From the NCBI RefSeq assembly GCF_001633105.1, contig NZ_LUKZ01000013.1:62001-126000 (forward strand): a DNA stretch of 64,000 nucleotides, read 5' to 3'. Origin of the DNA: Acidovorax sp. GW101-3H11 (GTDB lineage Bacteria; Pseudomonadota; Gammaproteobacteria; Burkholderiales; Burkholderiaceae_C). Positions 8,555 through 17,787 of this stretch are shown here, piece after piece (position 1 is the stretch's first letter; every line of letters starts with the position of its first letter). The notes under the pieces were generated by a model that was not told the DNA's origin, did no database searches, and saw nothing but the letters and a program-made list of their open reading frames with translations. The position numbers and the translations under genes were made by a program.

Positions 8555-9616
8555 ATGGATTCCGTGACCGTATCTTCTTTTGCCGAAGCCCCTGCCCCGG
8601 TGGTGCCCCCCCGTGCGCCCGAGCTGGTCTGCCCCGCAGGCAGCCTGCCCGCCCTCAAGGCCGCCGTGGACCATGGCGCCAGCTGCGTCTACCTGGGCCT
8701 GCGCGACGCCACGAACGCGCGCAACTTTGCGGGGCTCAACTTCGACGCCGCCGCCATCGCGCAGGGCATTGCCTATGCCCACGCGCGTGGCGCCAAGGTG
8801 TTCATGGCGCTCAACACCTACCCCCAGGCCGGGCGCGAAGCACCGTGGCTGAGCGCGCTGGACCAGGCGGTGGACCTGGGTGTGGACGCCGTGATCCTGG
8901 CCGACCCCGGCCTCATGCAGCACGCGGTGCACCACCACCCCCGGCTGCGGCTGCACCTGTCGGTGCAGGGCTCGGCCACCAACCACGACGCCATCAACTT
9001 CTACCGTGCGCAGTTCGGCATCGTGCGTGCTGTGCTGCCGCGCGTGCTCTCGCTGCCGCAGGTGCGCCAGGTGATCGAGCGCACCGAGGTCGAGATCGAG
9101 GTCTTCGGCTTTGGCAGCCTGTGCGTGATGGTGGAGGGACGCTGCGCGCTGTCCTCGTACGCCACGGGCGAATCGCCCAACACCCACGGCGTGTGCTCGC
9201 CCCCCAAGGCCGTGCGCTGGCAGGAGACCGCAGGCAGCATGGAGTCGCGCCTGGGCGGCGTGCTCATCGACCGCTTTGCGCCCGGCGAAAAGGCGGGCTA
9301 CCCCACGCTGTGCAAAGGCCGCTTTGATGTGGAAGACGACCAGGGCTACTACGCGCTGGAAGAGCCCACCAGCCTGAACACGCTGGAGCTGCTGCCCCAG
9401 CTGGTGCAGATGGGCGTGCGCGCCATCAAGATCGAAGGCCGCCAGCGCAGTCCCGCCTATGTGGCCCAGGTCACGCAGGTATGGCGCGCCGCGATTGACG
9501 AATGCATGGCCCAGCCCCAGCGCTTTCGCCCCCGCACGCACTGGATGGCCCAGCTCGACCAGGTGGCCGAAGGCCAGCAGCACACGCTGGGGGCCTACCA
9601 CCGTCCCTGGAAATGA
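8555..9616 (+). CDS. ubiU: UbiU, O2-independent ubiquinone biosynthesis protein (U32 peptidase-like, 4Fe-4S)
   Basis: A 353-residue U32-family protein. Four cysteines fall at residues 190, 197, 214 and 253, a spacing (7, 17, 39) that as I recall matches the 4Fe-4S ligands of E. coli UbiU (C169, C176, C193, C232). With UbiV it forms a complex that, together with UbiT, allows ring hydroxylation of the ubiquinone precursor without O2. ATG 8555 is chosen so that the N-terminus leads into the conserved LVCPAGSLPALKAAVDHGA; an overlapping ATG at 8546 is out of frame. ubiV follows after 193 bases that hold a dispersed repeat. Identification is strong because ubiV and ubiT are in the same block. Confidence 0.94.
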   Translation: MDSVTVSSFAEAPAPVVPPRAPELVCPAGSLPALKAAVDHGASCVYLGLRDATNARNFAGLNFDAAAIAQGIAYAHARGAKVFMALNTYPQAGREAPWLSALDQAVDLGVDAVILADPGLMQHAVHHHPRLRLHLSVQGSATNHDAINFYRAQFGIVRAVLPRVLSLPQVRQVIERTEVEIEVFGFGSLCVMVEGRCALSSYATGESPNTHGVCSPPKAVRWQETAGSMESRLGGVLIDRFAPGEKAGYPTLCKGRFDVEDDQGYYALEEPTSLNTLELLPQLVQMGVRAIKIEGRQRSPAYVAQVTQVWRAAIDECMAQPQRFRPRTHWMAQLDQVAEGQQHTLGAYHRPWK

Positions 9617-9623
9617 GGAACAA

Positions 9624-9731
9624 CCCCCTGAGGCGCTGCGCGCCTTCCCCCTTCCCTCGCCTCGCTAGCGCGATGCGGGAAGGGGGACACCGCCAGCGCG
9701 GCGGGGCGGCCCTTGCGCGGCGGTCGCTGGC
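9624..9731 (+). repeat. Dispersed palindromic repeat, about 108 bp, copy 1
   Basis: This intergenic stretch begins ccccctgaggcg and contains facing cttcccccttccc and gggaagggggac arms, then cagcgcggcggggcggccc, ending near ggtcgctggc. The reverse complement of 43921-44018 shows the same blocks in the same order with few differences. It is non-coding and separates ubiU from ubiV. The arms can form a strong hairpin, so it could affect expression within the ubiU-ubiV transcript. Confidence 0.75.
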
Positions 9732-9809
9732 CTGGCCCGCGCCTGATGGCAGGCCGGTGTGCCTCTTTGAAACCGAAACAACCCGATGAAAACCCCGGAG
9801 ACCGCTCCC

Positions 9810-10769
9810 ATGAAACTCTCTTTGGGCCCCCTGCAGTACTACTGGCCGCGCAGCCAGGTGTTCGACTTCTACGACACCCTGGCGGGCACGCCGCTCGATG
9901 TGGTGTACCTGGGCGAGACCGTGTGCTCGCGCCGCCACGAGCTGCGCCTGGCGGACTGGCTGGCGCTGGGCGAGATGCTGCGCGCGGCGGGCAAGCAGGT
10001 GGTGCTGTCCACCCAGGTGCTGCTTGAATCCACGGCCGACGTGGGCACCATGCACAAGCTCGTGGCCAACGAGCCCGGGTTTGTGGTCGAGGCCAACGAC
10101 ATGGGCGCCGTGCACTGCCTGCACCAGGCCGGGCAGCCCTTTGTGGCCGGGCCGCACCTGAACCTGTACCACCCGCGCGCCGTGGGCTGGATCGCGCAGC
10201 TGGGCGCCACGCGCTGGGTGATGCCGGTGGAGATGCCGCAGGCCGACCTGGCGGGCATCCAGGCCGCGCGGCCCGCCGGGCTGCAGACGGAGGTGTTTGC
10301 GCACGGGCGCCTGCCGCTGGCCTACTCGGCCCGCTGCTTCACCGCGCGCCACGCCAACCGGCCCAAGGACGACTGCGGTTTTGTCTGCCAGAGCCACCCC
10401 GACGGCCTGCCGCTGCGCACGCGCGATGGCGAAGGTTTCCTCGTGCTCAACGGCATCCAGACGCAGTCGGCCCGCGTGTACCAGCTGCTGCACGCGCTGC
10501 CGCAGATGACCGCGCTGGGCGTGGACCTGGTGCGCCTGTCGCCCCAGGCCCGGCACATGGCCGAGGTGGTGGCGCTGTTCGACGCCGCCCGCCACGACGC
10601 CACCAACGCCGCCCTGGCCGCCCGCTGCGCCCAGCAGGCCGAACCCCTGCTGCCCGACGCGCCCTGCAACGGCTTCTGGGACGGCCGCCCCGGGCTGGAG
10701 CAGGGGCGCGTGGAGCCTGGCCGCACGCCGCAGGCCGCGCCCTCGGCAGGCAAGGCCGCCGCTGTCTAG
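9810..10769 (+). CDS. ubiV: UbiV, O2-independent ubiquinone biosynthesis protein (U32 peptidase-like, 4Fe-4S)
   Basis: A 319-residue U32-family protein. Cysteines at 39, 176, 189 and 193 reproduce the UbiV cluster pattern: one early Cys in GETVCSRR, then CFTARH...DDCGFVC. In E. coli UbiV the ligands are, as I recall, C39, C180, C193 and C197. That agreement at residue 39 supports ATG 9810 over the in-frame ATG 24 bases upstream. The protein partners UbiU in an iron-sulfur heterodimer for anaerobic ubiquinone synthesis. The C-terminal 40 residues are low-complexity and extend past the usual length. The next gene starts 8 bases after the stop. Confidence 0.94.
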   Translation: MKLSLGPLQYYWPRSQVFDFYDTLAGTPLDVVYLGETVCSRRHELRLADWLALGEMLRAAGKQVVLSTQVLLESTADVGTMHKLVANEPGFVVEANDMGAVHCLHQAGQPFVAGPHLNLYHPRAVGWIAQLGATRWVMPVEMPQADLAGIQAARPAGLQTEVFAHGRLPLAYSARCFTARHANRPKDDCGFVCQSHPDGLPLRTRDGEGFLVLNGIQTQSARVYQLLHALPQMTALGVDLVRLSPQARHMAEVVALFDAARHDATNAALAARCAQQAEPLLPDAPCNGFWDGRPGLEQGRVEPGRTPQAAPSAGKAAAV

Positions 10770-10777
10770 CCCCCGCC

Positions 10778-11398
10778 ATGTACCCCGGCGAACGTCTCAA
10801 CAGCCTCACCCACCTGGTGGGCGCCGCCCTGGCTGCCACCGGCACCGCCGTGCTGGTGGTGCTGGCCACGCGCCTGGGCGACCCGTGGAAGATCGTGAGC
10901 TTCAGCATCTACGGCGCCATGCTGGTGCTGCTGTATGCGGCCTCCACCGCGTACCACAGCGTGCGTGCGCGCAGGCCCAAGGCGGTGCTGCAAAAGATTG
11001 ACCACTGCAGCATCTACCTGCTGATCGCGGGCAGCTACACGCCGTTTGCGCTGGTGTCGCTGCGCGGCGCCTGGGGCTGGTCGCTGCTGGGCGTGGTGTG
11101 GGGGCTCGCTGCGCTGGGTGTGGTGCAAGAGATCTGGCTCGCGCGCGGCGCGCGCATCCTGTCGCTGGTGCTGTACGTGGCCATGGGCTGGCTGGCGCTG
11201 GTGGCTGTGGTGCCGCTGTGGCGCGCGCTCTCGCCTGCCGGTTTCGCCTGGCTGGCCGCCGGTGGCGCGGCGTACACGCTGGGCGTGGTTTTCTACGCGG
11301 CCGACCACCGCATTCCCCACGGCCACGGGCTGTGGCATTTGTTTGTGCTGGCGGGCAGTGCCTGCCACTTCACCACCGTGCTGGTCTACGTCGCCTGA
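10778..11398 (+). CDS. Hemolysin III family (PAQR-like) membrane protein
   Basis: A 206-residue protein with seven hydrophobic segments and the family signatures ERLNSLTHLVGA near the start, YAASTAYHS, KIDHCSIYLLIAGSYTP and a C-terminal HGLWHLFVLAGSACHF. These place the conserved His and Asp residues of the HlyIII/PAQR superfamily. The name comes from one Bacillus protein; a haemolytic role here is not supported. Members are thought to be metal-dependent membrane hydrolases or to affect membrane homeostasis. It starts 8 bases after ubiV, so it is probably co-transcribed with the ubiquinone genes, although no direct role there is known. Confidence 0.88.
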   Translation: MYPGERLNSLTHLVGAALAATGTAVLVVLATRLGDPWKIVSFSIYGAMLVLLYAASTAYHSVRARRPKAVLQKIDHCSIYLLIAGSYTPFALVSLRGAWGWSLLGVVWGLAALGVVQEIWLARGARILSLVLYVAMGWLALVAVVPLWRALSPAGFAWLAAGGAAYTLGVVFYAADHRIPHGHGLWHLFVLAGSACHFTTVLVYVA

Positions 11399-11498
11399 TT
11401 CCATTTCCAAATCATCCGTGTCGTTGTTGCTTCGCCTTGTCGTGCTACCGCACTGCCTGCGGCTTCGCGCCTAGACACGAATGATTTGGAAATGGAAT
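11398..11498. repeat. Long near-perfect inverted repeat (25-bp arms, 51-base spacer)
   Basis: The left arm (11398-11422) begins attccatttccaaatcat and the right arm (11474-11498) is its reverse complement with one mismatch. The left arm begins at the last base of the hlyIII stop codon and the right arm ends 39 bases before the ubiT ATG. The spacer has no coding sense. The arms are AT-rich, unlike the surroundings. Possible explanations are a small mobile-element remnant (MITE-like), an operator, or an RNA hairpin between the two genes. Confidence 0.8.
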
Positions 11499-11537
11499 GA
11501 GCCACTCCTGCCCACCCACCACCCAAAGCTTCTTCCC

Positions 11538-12095
11538 ATGACTGCAGAGAGCCCCTTTTCCGCTGCCCCATCGTCTGAGCCCACCGCGCAACCCTTCACC
11601 CTGCCCGCGCCCGTGGGCGCCGTGCTGTCGCGCCTGCCCGCCTGGCCGGGCGCGGCCGCACTGGCCGTGGGGCTCAACCGGGTGCTGGCCCCGCACCTGC
11701 CCGCCGATGTGCTGGCCCTGCTGCGCGGGCGGCACCTGCGCATTGCCGTGCGCGATGCACGCGTGGCGTTCGACTTTGGCTGGGACGGGCAGCGTTTTGC
11801 GCCCCTGCATGCCACCCCGGTGGCGCCCGACCTCACCATCCGCGCCAGCGCGCAGGACTTTTTGTGGCTGGCCCAGCGCAAGCAAGACCCCGACACCCTG
11901 TTCTTCTGCCGCCGCCTGGCCATGGAGGGCGACACCGAACTGGGCCTGGCCGTGAAAAATGCGCTGGACGCGCTGGACACCCCTGTACTCGACCCGCGCC
12001 AGTGGCTGCAGCCCGGCGGCGCGCTGCGCAGGCTGGCCCCGCGCGCGGTGCTGGGCGCGCTGGCGCGGCGCGTGGGCCGGGGGGCGCAGCCATGA
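11538..12095 (+). CDS. ubiT: UbiT, SCP2-domain ubiquinone biosynthesis accessory factor
   Basis: A 185-residue protein with an SCP2 (sterol-carrier-protein-2) lipid-binding domain. The diagnostic stretch is APDLTIRASAQDFLWLAQRK, followed by FFCRRLAMEGDTELGLAVKN, typical of UbiT. UbiT binds isoprenoid intermediates and is needed for ubiquinone synthesis without O2, alongside UbiU and UbiV. The length fits the family. ATG 11538 avoids reading through the right arm of the inverted repeat. The stop overlaps the next start as ATGA (12092-12095), implying translational coupling. Confidence 0.92.
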   Translation: MTAESPFSAAPSSEPTAQPFTLPAPVGAVLSRLPAWPGAAALAVGLNRVLAPHLPADVLALLRGRHLRIAVRDARVAFDFGWDGQRFAPLHATPVAPDLTIRASAQDFLWLAQRKQDPDTLFFCRRLAMEGDTELGLAVKNALDALDTPVLDPRQWLQPGGALRRLAPRAVLGALARRVGRGAQP

Positions 12096-12505
12096 ACGGC
12101 AGCACCAGCAACGCCGACCATCCGCTGGTGTACTCCTGCTCCGGCTGCTCCAGCGCCGCGCAGCTGGCCAACCACGTGGCGCTGCAGCTCGACCGGCGCG
12201 GCGTGGCCGAGATGTCGTGCATCGCCGGGGTGGGCGGCGATGTGCCGCACCTGATGAAGACCGTGCGCTCGGGCCGCCCCATCATCGCGCTCGACGGCTG
12301 TCCGCTGGTGTGTGTGAAGAGCACACTCGCGCGCCATGGCATTGCGGCCGACCGGCACTACCAGCTGCAGCAGTACGGCGTCAAAAAACGCGCCCACGAA
12401 GACTTCGACCCCGTGCAGGCCGCGCTGGTGCTGGAGCAGGTCGAGGCCGACCAGCTCGCCCAGCCCTTGCAGCGCCCCGCCGTGGTGGAGGCCTCGCATG
12501 GCTGA
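12092..12505 (+). CDS. DGC-domain putative zinc-binding protein
   Basis: A 137-residue protein of the DGC family, named after an Asp-Gly-Cys motif that is visible here as ALDGCPLVC. Other cysteines lie in YSCSGCSSAAQLAN and EMSCIAGVGG, giving a cysteine-rich set suited to metal binding. Function is not established. The gene overlaps ubiT by 4 bases (ATGA) and ubiX by 8 bases, so it is locked into the ubiquinone operon, and a role in redox or metal support of the pathway is a reasonable guess. The frame is open upstream, but ATG 12092 matches the family start. Confidence 0.85.
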   Translation: MNGSTSNADHPLVYSCSGCSSAAQLANHVALQLDRRGVAEMSCIAGVGGDVPHLMKTVRSGRPIIALDGCPLVCVKSTLARHGIAADRHYQLQQYGVKKRAHEDFDPVQAALVLEQVEADQLAQPLQRPAVVEASHG

Positions 12506-13082
12506 GTTCACCCCCTTGCGCCGCATCATCGTCGCCATCTCGGGCGCCAGCGGCGCCGTGTATGGCGCGCGCCTGCTGCAGGTGCTGCAAGGCCTGCCCG
12601 GCGTCGAGACCCACCTGGTCGTCTCCCATGCCGGATGGCGCAACCTGCAGCACGAGCTGGACATGGACCGCCCTGCCGTGGAGGCGCTGGCGCACCGCGT
12701 GCACGACGTGGCCAACGTGGGCGCTGCGATTGCCAGCGGCTCGTTCCCATGCCATGCCATGGTCGTCGCGCCCTGCTCCATGCGCACGCTGGCCGCCATT
12801 GCGCACGGCCTGGCCGACAACCTGCTCACCCGCGCGGCCGACGTCACGCTCAAGGAGCGCCGCCGCCTGGTGCTGATGGTGCGCGAATCGCCCCTGCACC
12901 TCACCCACCTGCGCAACATGGTGGCCGTGACCGAGATGGGCGGCATCGTCTGCCCGCCGCTGCCCGCCTTCTACCTGCGCCCGCAGACCGTGGGCGAGGT
13001 GGTGGACACCAGCGTGGCACGTGTGCTGGACCTGATCGGCGTGGAGCACAGCCTGATGCCGCGCTGGCAGGGGCTGGATTGA
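12498..13082 (+). CDS. ubiX: UbiX, flavin prenyltransferase
   Basis: A 194-residue flavoprotein of the UbiX/Pad1 family. The opening IIVAISGASGAVYGARLLQVL is the FMN-binding signature, with VAPCSMRTLAAIAHGLADNL and LMVRESPLHLTHLRNM completing the family pattern. It attaches a dimethylallyl group to FMN, making the prenylated cofactor required by UbiD. ATG 12498 overlaps the DGC gene by 8 bases. ubiD follows after a dispersed repeat. Confidence 0.96.
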   Translation: MAEFTPLRRIIVAISGASGAVYGARLLQVLQGLPGVETHLVVSHAGWRNLQHELDMDRPAVEALAHRVHDVANVGAAIASGSFPCHAMVVAPCSMRTLAAIAHGLADNLLTRAADVTLKERRRLVLMVRESPLHLTHLRNMVAVTEMGGIVCPPLPAFYLRPQTVGEVVDTSVARVLDLIGVEHSLMPRWQGLD

Positions 13083-13092
13083 TTGCTATTGT

Positions 13093-13152
13093 ATTGATAG
13101 CTATTTGCGCATGATGGACGCGCGCAGACGGCCTTTTTTGTTCAAAATTTTT
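13093..13152 (+). repeat. Dispersed intergenic repeat, GATAGCTATT family, copy 2
   Basis: The core gatagctatt is followed by tgcgcatgatggacgcgcgc, gg, then ccttttttg and ttcaaaattttt. It occupies nearly the entire gap between ubiX (ending 13082) and ubiD (starting 13163), in the same orientation as both genes. It matches the reverse complement of copy 1 closely. The T run may cause partial termination between ubiX and ubiD; this is inferred. Confidence 0.78.
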
Positions 13153-13162
13153 AGATACTGAT

Positions 13163-14650
13163 ATGGCCTACCGCGACCTGCGCGACTTCATGGCCCAGCT
13201 CGAAGCCACGGGCGACCTGCGCCGTGTGGCGGAGCCCGTCTCGCCCCACCTGGAGATGACCGCGCTCAGCGACCGCGTGCTGCGCGCGGGCGGCCCGGCG
13301 CTGCTGTTCACCCAGCCCACCGGCCACCCCATGCCCGTGCTCACCAACCTGTTTGGCACCCCGGCCCGCGTGGCCCGCGCCATGGGCGTGCCCGACCTGC
13401 GCGGCGTGCGCGCTTTGGGCGAGCTGCTCGCCACGCTGAAAGAGCCCGAGGCCCCCAAAGGCTTCAAGGACATGCTGGGCATGGGCCAGTTGCTCAAGAC
13501 CCTGTGGAACATGGCGCCGCACACCGTGGCGCGCGGCGCGCCCTGCCAGCAGGAAGTGTGGGAAGGGCCGGATGTGGATCTGGCCCGCCTGCCCGTGCAG
13601 CACTGTTGGCCCGGCGATGTGGCCCCGCTCATCACCTGGGGCCTCACCATCACGCGCGGCCCGCGCAAGGCGCGGCAGAACCTGGGCATCTACCGCCAGC
13701 AGGTGCTCTCGCGCAACCAGGTCATCGTGCGCTGGCTGGCCCACCGCGGCGGTGCGCTGGATTTTGCCGACCACTGCGCCCAGCATCCCGGCCAGCCCTA
13801 CCCCGTGGCCGTGGCCCTGGGCGCCGACCCCGCCACGCTGCTGGGCGCCGTCACGCCCGTGCCCGACAGCTTGAGCGAGTACCAGTTTGCGGGCCTGCTG
13901 CGCGGCGCACGCACCGAAGTCACGCCCGCGCTGGGCGTGCCGCTGCAGGTACCCGCCACCGCCGAGATCGTGCTTGAAGGCCACATCCAGCCCGACGCCC
14001 ACCACGCCAGCGGCTGGCAGCACGCGATGGAGGGGCCCTACGGCGACCACACCGGCTACTACAACGAATGCGCCGAGTTCCCCGTGCTCACCGTGGACCG
14101 CATCACGATGCGCAAGGACGCGATCTACCACAGCACCTACACCGGCAAGCCACCCGACGAACCCGCCGTGCTCGGCCTGGCGATGAACGAGCTGTTCATC
14201 CCGCTGCTGCAAAAGCAGTTCCCCGAGATCGTGGATTTCTACCTCCCGCCCGAAGGCTGCAGCTATCGGCTAGCGGTGGTCAGCATCCGCAAGGCCTACG
14301 CGGGCCACGCGCGGCGCGTGATGATGGGCGTGTGGAGCCACCTGCGCCAGTTCATGTACACCAAGTTCATCGTGGTGGTGGACGACGACGTGGACGTGCG
14401 CTCCTGGCCCGACGTGATCTGGGCCATCACCACCCGCATGGACCCTGCCCGCGACACCCTGCTGGTGGAGCACACCCCCATCGACTACCTGGACTTTGCC
14501 TCGCCCGTGAGCGGCCTGGGCAGCAAGATGGGGATGGATGCCACGAACAAATGGCCGGGGGAGACGCAGCGGGAGTGGGGGAGGCCGATGGCCATGGACG
14601 CCGCCGTGCAGGCGCGCATGGACGGGCTTTTCACTGCACTGGGCCTATAG
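13163..14650 (+). CDS. ubiD: UbiD, 4-hydroxy-3-polyprenylbenzoate decarboxylase
   Basis: A 495-residue UbiD-family decarboxylase with the usual opening [20 protein letters not shown]. Family stretches include [45 protein letters not shown] and [19 protein letters not shown]. These contain the conserved acidic residues and metal ligands of the prenyl-FMN site. It decarboxylates the prenylated hydroxybenzoate intermediate of ubiquinone synthesis, using the cofactor from UbiX encoded just upstream. Full length for the family. Confidence 0.96.
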   Translation: MAYRDLRDFMAQLEATGDLRRVAEPVSPHLEMTALSDRVLRAGGPALLFTQPTGHPMPVLTNLFGTPARVARAMGVPDLRGVRALGELLATLKEPEAPKGFKDMLGMGQLLKTLWNMAPHTVARGAPCQQEVWEGPDVDLARLPVQHCWPGDVAPLITWGLTITRGPRKARQNLGIYRQQVLSRNQVIVRWLAHRGGALDFADHCAQHPGQPYPVAVALGADPATLLGAVTPVPDSLSEYQFAGLLRGARTEVTPALGVPLQVPATAEIVLEGHIQPDAHHASGWQHAMEGPYGDHTGYYNECAEFPVLTVDRITMRKDAIYHSTYTGKPPDEPAVLGLAMNELFIPLLQKQFPEIVDFYLPPEGCSYRLAVVSIRKAYAGHARRVMMGVWSHLRQFMYTKFIVVVDDDVDVRSWPDVIWAITTRMDPARDTLLVEHTPIDYLDFASPVSGLGSKMGMDATNKWPGETQREWGRPMAMDAAVQARMDGLFTALGL

Positions 14651-14824
14651 GGCCCCCGCGCGCCACGGCGCACCAAGGTGGTACTGCGCACCCTCAGTCG
14701 CGCAGACGACAAGCCCGCCCCGCGTTGTTTGCGACGATGCGCAAGCCTCACATAGAAGGCTCTGCACCGGCACCCCACGGATGCCGCGATGCAGCAAGGC
14801 GCACATCCCTAGGAGACAACGGCA

Positions 14825-16465
14825 ATGCAGCAGCACCAGCCCGGCAGCATGATGGACCGGCCTTTACTGGTTTCGGCCATTCTTGAGCATGGCGAGAACC
14901 AGTACGGCGATCGGCAGATCGTTTCACGCGACACCGATGGCCGCCTGCACCGTTACCGCTTTGCCGACATGGCCCAGCGCGCCCGGCAGCTGGCCAGCGC
15001 ACTGCAGGCACTGGGCCTGCGCCCCGGCAGCGTGGTGGGGTCGCTGGCCTGGAACAACCACCGCCATCTGGAGGCGTACTACGCCGTGTCGGGCAGCGGC
15101 ATGGTTATGCACACCTGCAACCCGCGCCTGCACCCCGAGCAGCTGGCCTACATCGTCAACCACGCCGACGACGAGGTGGTGCTGTTCGACACCACCTTCG
15201 CGCCGCTGGTGCGCGCCATTGCGGCGTCGTGCCCCCGCGTGCGGCACTGGGTGGCGCTGTGTGATGCCGACACGCTGGGCACGATGGACATGCAGGGCGT
15301 CAGCGGGGTCGAGGCGTACGAGACGCTGGTAGCCAGCCAGAACGACCGCTTTACCTGGCCCCTGTGTGATGAAAAGGCCGGCGCGGCGCTGTGCTACACG
15401 TCGGGCACCACCGGCAACCCCAAGGGCGTGCTGTATTCGCACCGGGCGCTGGTGCTCAGCGCCCTGTCGGCCTGCATGCCGGGCGTGCTCAGCATCAGCG
15501 CGCGGGAGACCATCCTGCCCGTGGTGCCCATGTTCCACATCAACGCCTGGTGCCTGCCCTATGCGGCCCTGATCGGCGGCGCCAAGCTGGTGCTGCCCGG
15601 CCCGCGCCTGGACGCCGCCAGCCTGTACGAGCTGATGGAGACCGAGCGCGTCACGGTCAGCGCGGGCGTGCCCACGATCTGGATGGGCCTGATCCAGCAT
15701 GTGGAGCAGCATGGGCTGCGCTTTACCACCATGCGGCGCACGGGCGTGGGCGGCTCGGCCATGCCCAAGGCGCTGATTGCCAAGTTCAACGACCTGTACG
15801 ACGTGGAGGTGCGCCACGGCTGGGGCATGACCGAGACCACGGCCATTGCCACCATGAGCGTGCTGGGCGCGGGTGATGCTGAACTGCCACCGGAGGACCG
15901 CCATGCGCTGGTCGCCAAGCAGGGCAAGTCGGTGTTCGGCATCGAACTCAAGCTGGTAGACGAAAACGGCGCCAGCCTGCCGCGCGACGGCGTGGCGCAG
16001 GGCGAGCTGATGGTGCGCGGCCAGTGGATCGTGGACCGGTACCACAAGGCAGAGCGTTCGGCACTGGTGGATGGCTGGTTCCCCACGGGCGACATCGCCA
16101 CCATCAACCCGCAGGGCGTGGTGCAGATCCGTGACCGCACCAAGGACGTGATCAAGTCGGGCGGCGAGTGGATCAGCTCCATCGACCTGGAGAACGCTGC
16201 GGTGGCGCACCCGGCGGTGGCCATGGCGGCGGTCATCGGTGTGAAGCACCCCAAGTGGGATGAGCGCCCGCTGCTGTTCATCGTGCGCAAGCCCGGCCAG
16301 TCGCTGGACAAGGCGCAGATCCTGGACTTTCTGGCGCAACGCGTCGCCAAGTGGTGGCTGCCCGATGACGTGCTGTTTGTGGACAGCCTGCCGCTGGGCG
16401 GCACCGGCAAGGTCCAGAAAAACGAGCTGCGGCAGAGCCATGGCGCGGTGTTCGGCGGCGAATGA
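14825..16465 (+). CDS. Fatty-acyl-CoA ligase (AMP-forming), medium/long-chain type
   Basis: A 546-residue member of the ANL adenylating superfamily. The phosphate-binding loop [11 protein letters not shown] is at residues 191-201. The A5-type segment [11 protein letters not shown], the A7 motif [10 protein letters not shown], and the A10 lysine in [13 protein letters not shown] are all present, so the enzyme should be active. It resembles AlkK-like and DmdB-like ligases that activate fatty or methylthio-alkanoic acids; the chain preference cannot be told. A good ribosome site (taggagac) sits before ATG 14825. The periplasmic binding protein gene follows after 62 bases. Confidence 0.92.
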   Translation: MQQHQPGSMMDRPLLVSAILEHGENQYGDRQIVSRDTDGRLHRYRFADMAQRARQLASALQALGLRPGSVVGSLAWNNHRHLEAYYAVSGSGMVMHTCNPRLHPEQLAYIVNHADDEVVLFDTTFAPLVRAIAASCPRVRHWVALCDADTLGTMDMQGVSGVEAYETLVASQNDRFTWPLCDEKAGAALCYTSGTTGNPKGVLYSHRALVLSALSACMPGVLSISARETILPVVPMFHINAWCLPYAALIGGAKLVLPGPRLDAASLYELMETERVTVSAGVPTIWMGLIQHVEQHGLRFTTMRRTGVGGSAMPKALIAKFNDLYDVEVRHGWGMTETTAIATMSVLGAGDAELPPEDRHALVAKQGKSVFGIELKLVDENGASLPRDGVAQGELMVRGQWIVDRYHKAERSALVDGWFPTGDIATINPQGVVQIRDRTKDVIKSGGEWISSIDLENAAVAHPAVAMAAVIGVKHPKWDERPLLFIVRKPGQSLDKAQILDFLAQRVAKWWLPDDVLFVDSLPLGGTGKVQKNELRQSHGAVFGGE

Positions 16466-16527
16466 CACCGCTTTAACTTTGTATTGACCGCTTCCCTTTC
16501 TTTCCCACCCACCCCACGGAGACACAC

Positions 16528-17787
16528 ATGAACATGGTTCCCAGGAAATGGCCGCGCCAATGGTTGAAGGTCGGCGCATGCGCCGCAGCGCTGGTGATGG
16601 CGGCGCACGCCGGGGCGGCCGAGACGGTCAAGATCGGCTTCATCGACCTGCTGTCCGGCCCGTTCGCGCTCACCGGCCAAAGCTCGCTCAACCAGCTGCG
16701 CGAGGTGGTGGCGCAGGTCAATGCCAAGGCCGGGCCCAACGAGCCCAAGTTCGAGGTGGTGGACTTCGACAACAAGGGCACACCGCAGGAGAGCCTGAAC
16801 GCGCTGAAAGCCGCCACCGACCGGGGCGTGCGCTACATCACCCAGGGGGGCGGTTCGGGCGTGGCGCTGGCGCTGGTGGATGCGCTCAACAAGCTCGCCG
16901 AGCGCGACCCCGAGCGCGCGACGGTGTACCTCAACTACGCCGCCATGGACCCGCAGCTCACCAACGAGCGCTGCAGCTTCTGGCACTTTCGTTTCTATCC
17001 ATCGAGCGAGATGAAGATCGAGGCGCTGACCACCTACCTGCAAGGCCGCAAGGACGTGAAGCGCGTGTACCTGCTCAACCAGGACTACACCCACGGCCGC
17101 CAGGTCTCCAAGGCCGCCAAGGAATACCTGGCGCGCAAGCGGCCCGACATCGAGATCGTGGGTGACGACTTTGTGCCCATCGCCCAGACGCGCGACTTTG
17201 CGCCCTACGTCGCCAAGATGGCCGCCGCCAAGGCCGACACGGTCATCACCTCCAACTGGGGCAGCGACCTGACGCTGCTGTTCAAGTCGTCCCGCGACTA
17301 CGGGCTCAACATCAACTACTTCACCTTGAACGGCAACAACCCCGGCACCCCGGCGCAGCTGGGCAACTGGGGCGAAGGCAAGGTGGGCGTGGTCTGGAAC
17401 TGGGTGCACAACGCGCCCACGCCCGAGCTGGAGAAGATCTACCTGGACTACAAGAAGAAGTACAACGACGAGTTCATCTTTGCTGCCCACTGGAACAGCG
17501 TGCACATGCTGCGCGAAGCCATGCGCAAGGCGCAATCGACCGACGCCAAGAAGGTTGCCCTGGCCCTGGAAGGCATGGCCTACAAGAGCCCCATGGGCGA
17601 GGTGCGCATGCGCAAGACCGACCACCAGCTCGAAGCCCCGCTGTACCTGGGCATCTGGGCCAAGCAGGGCAGCAAGGGCGTGAAACACGACGCGGAGAAA
17701 ACCGGCTACGGCTTCCGCTCCGAAGTGGCGTGGGACAACTACATCAGCGCCCAGCCCACGTCCTGCCAGATGAAGCGGCCGTCCTGA
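16528..17787 (+). CDS. Branched-chain amino acid-type ABC transporter substrate-binding protein
   Basis: A 419-residue type-1 periplasmic binding protein (LivK/AmiC-like). The signal peptide runs to about residue 30 (LVMAAHAGAA), followed by ETVKIGFIDLLSGPFALTGQ, the typical first strand of the family. No permease or ATPase genes are adjacent, so it is an orphan subunit or works with a transporter elsewhere. Its position behind an acyl-CoA ligase suggests uptake of an organic acid that the ligase activates; this is inference. The ribosome site ggagac precedes ATG 16528. Confidence 0.88.
   Translation: MNMVPRKWPRQWLKVGACAAALVMAAHAGAAETVKIGFIDLLSGPFALTGQSSLNQLREVVAQVNAKAGPNEPKFEVVDFDNKGTPQESLNALKAATDRGVRYITQGGGSGVALALVDALNKLAERDPERATVYLNYAAMDPQLTNERCSFWHFRFYPSSEMKIEALTTYLQGRKDVKRVYLLNQDYTHGRQVSKAAKEYLARKRPDIEIVGDDFVPIAQTRDFAPYVAKMAAAKADTVITSNWGSDLTLLFKSSRDYGLNINYFTLNGNNPGTPAQLGNWGEGKVGVVWNWVHNAPTPELEKIYLDYKKKYNDEFIFAAHWNSVHMLREAMRKAQSTDAKKVALALEGMAYKSPMGEVRMRKTDHQLEAPLYLGIWAKQGSKGVKHDAEKTGYGFRSEVAWDNYISAQPTSCQMKRPS

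Noticed and set aside
10778-11398. Haemolysin toxin
   Set aside because: The name derives from one heterologous study; the family is a widespread PAQR-like membrane protein.
13163-14650. UbiD-like aromatic or phenolic acid decarboxylase for degradation
   Set aside because: Full-length UbiD pattern and the neighbours ubiX and ubiUVT favour ubiquinone synthesis.
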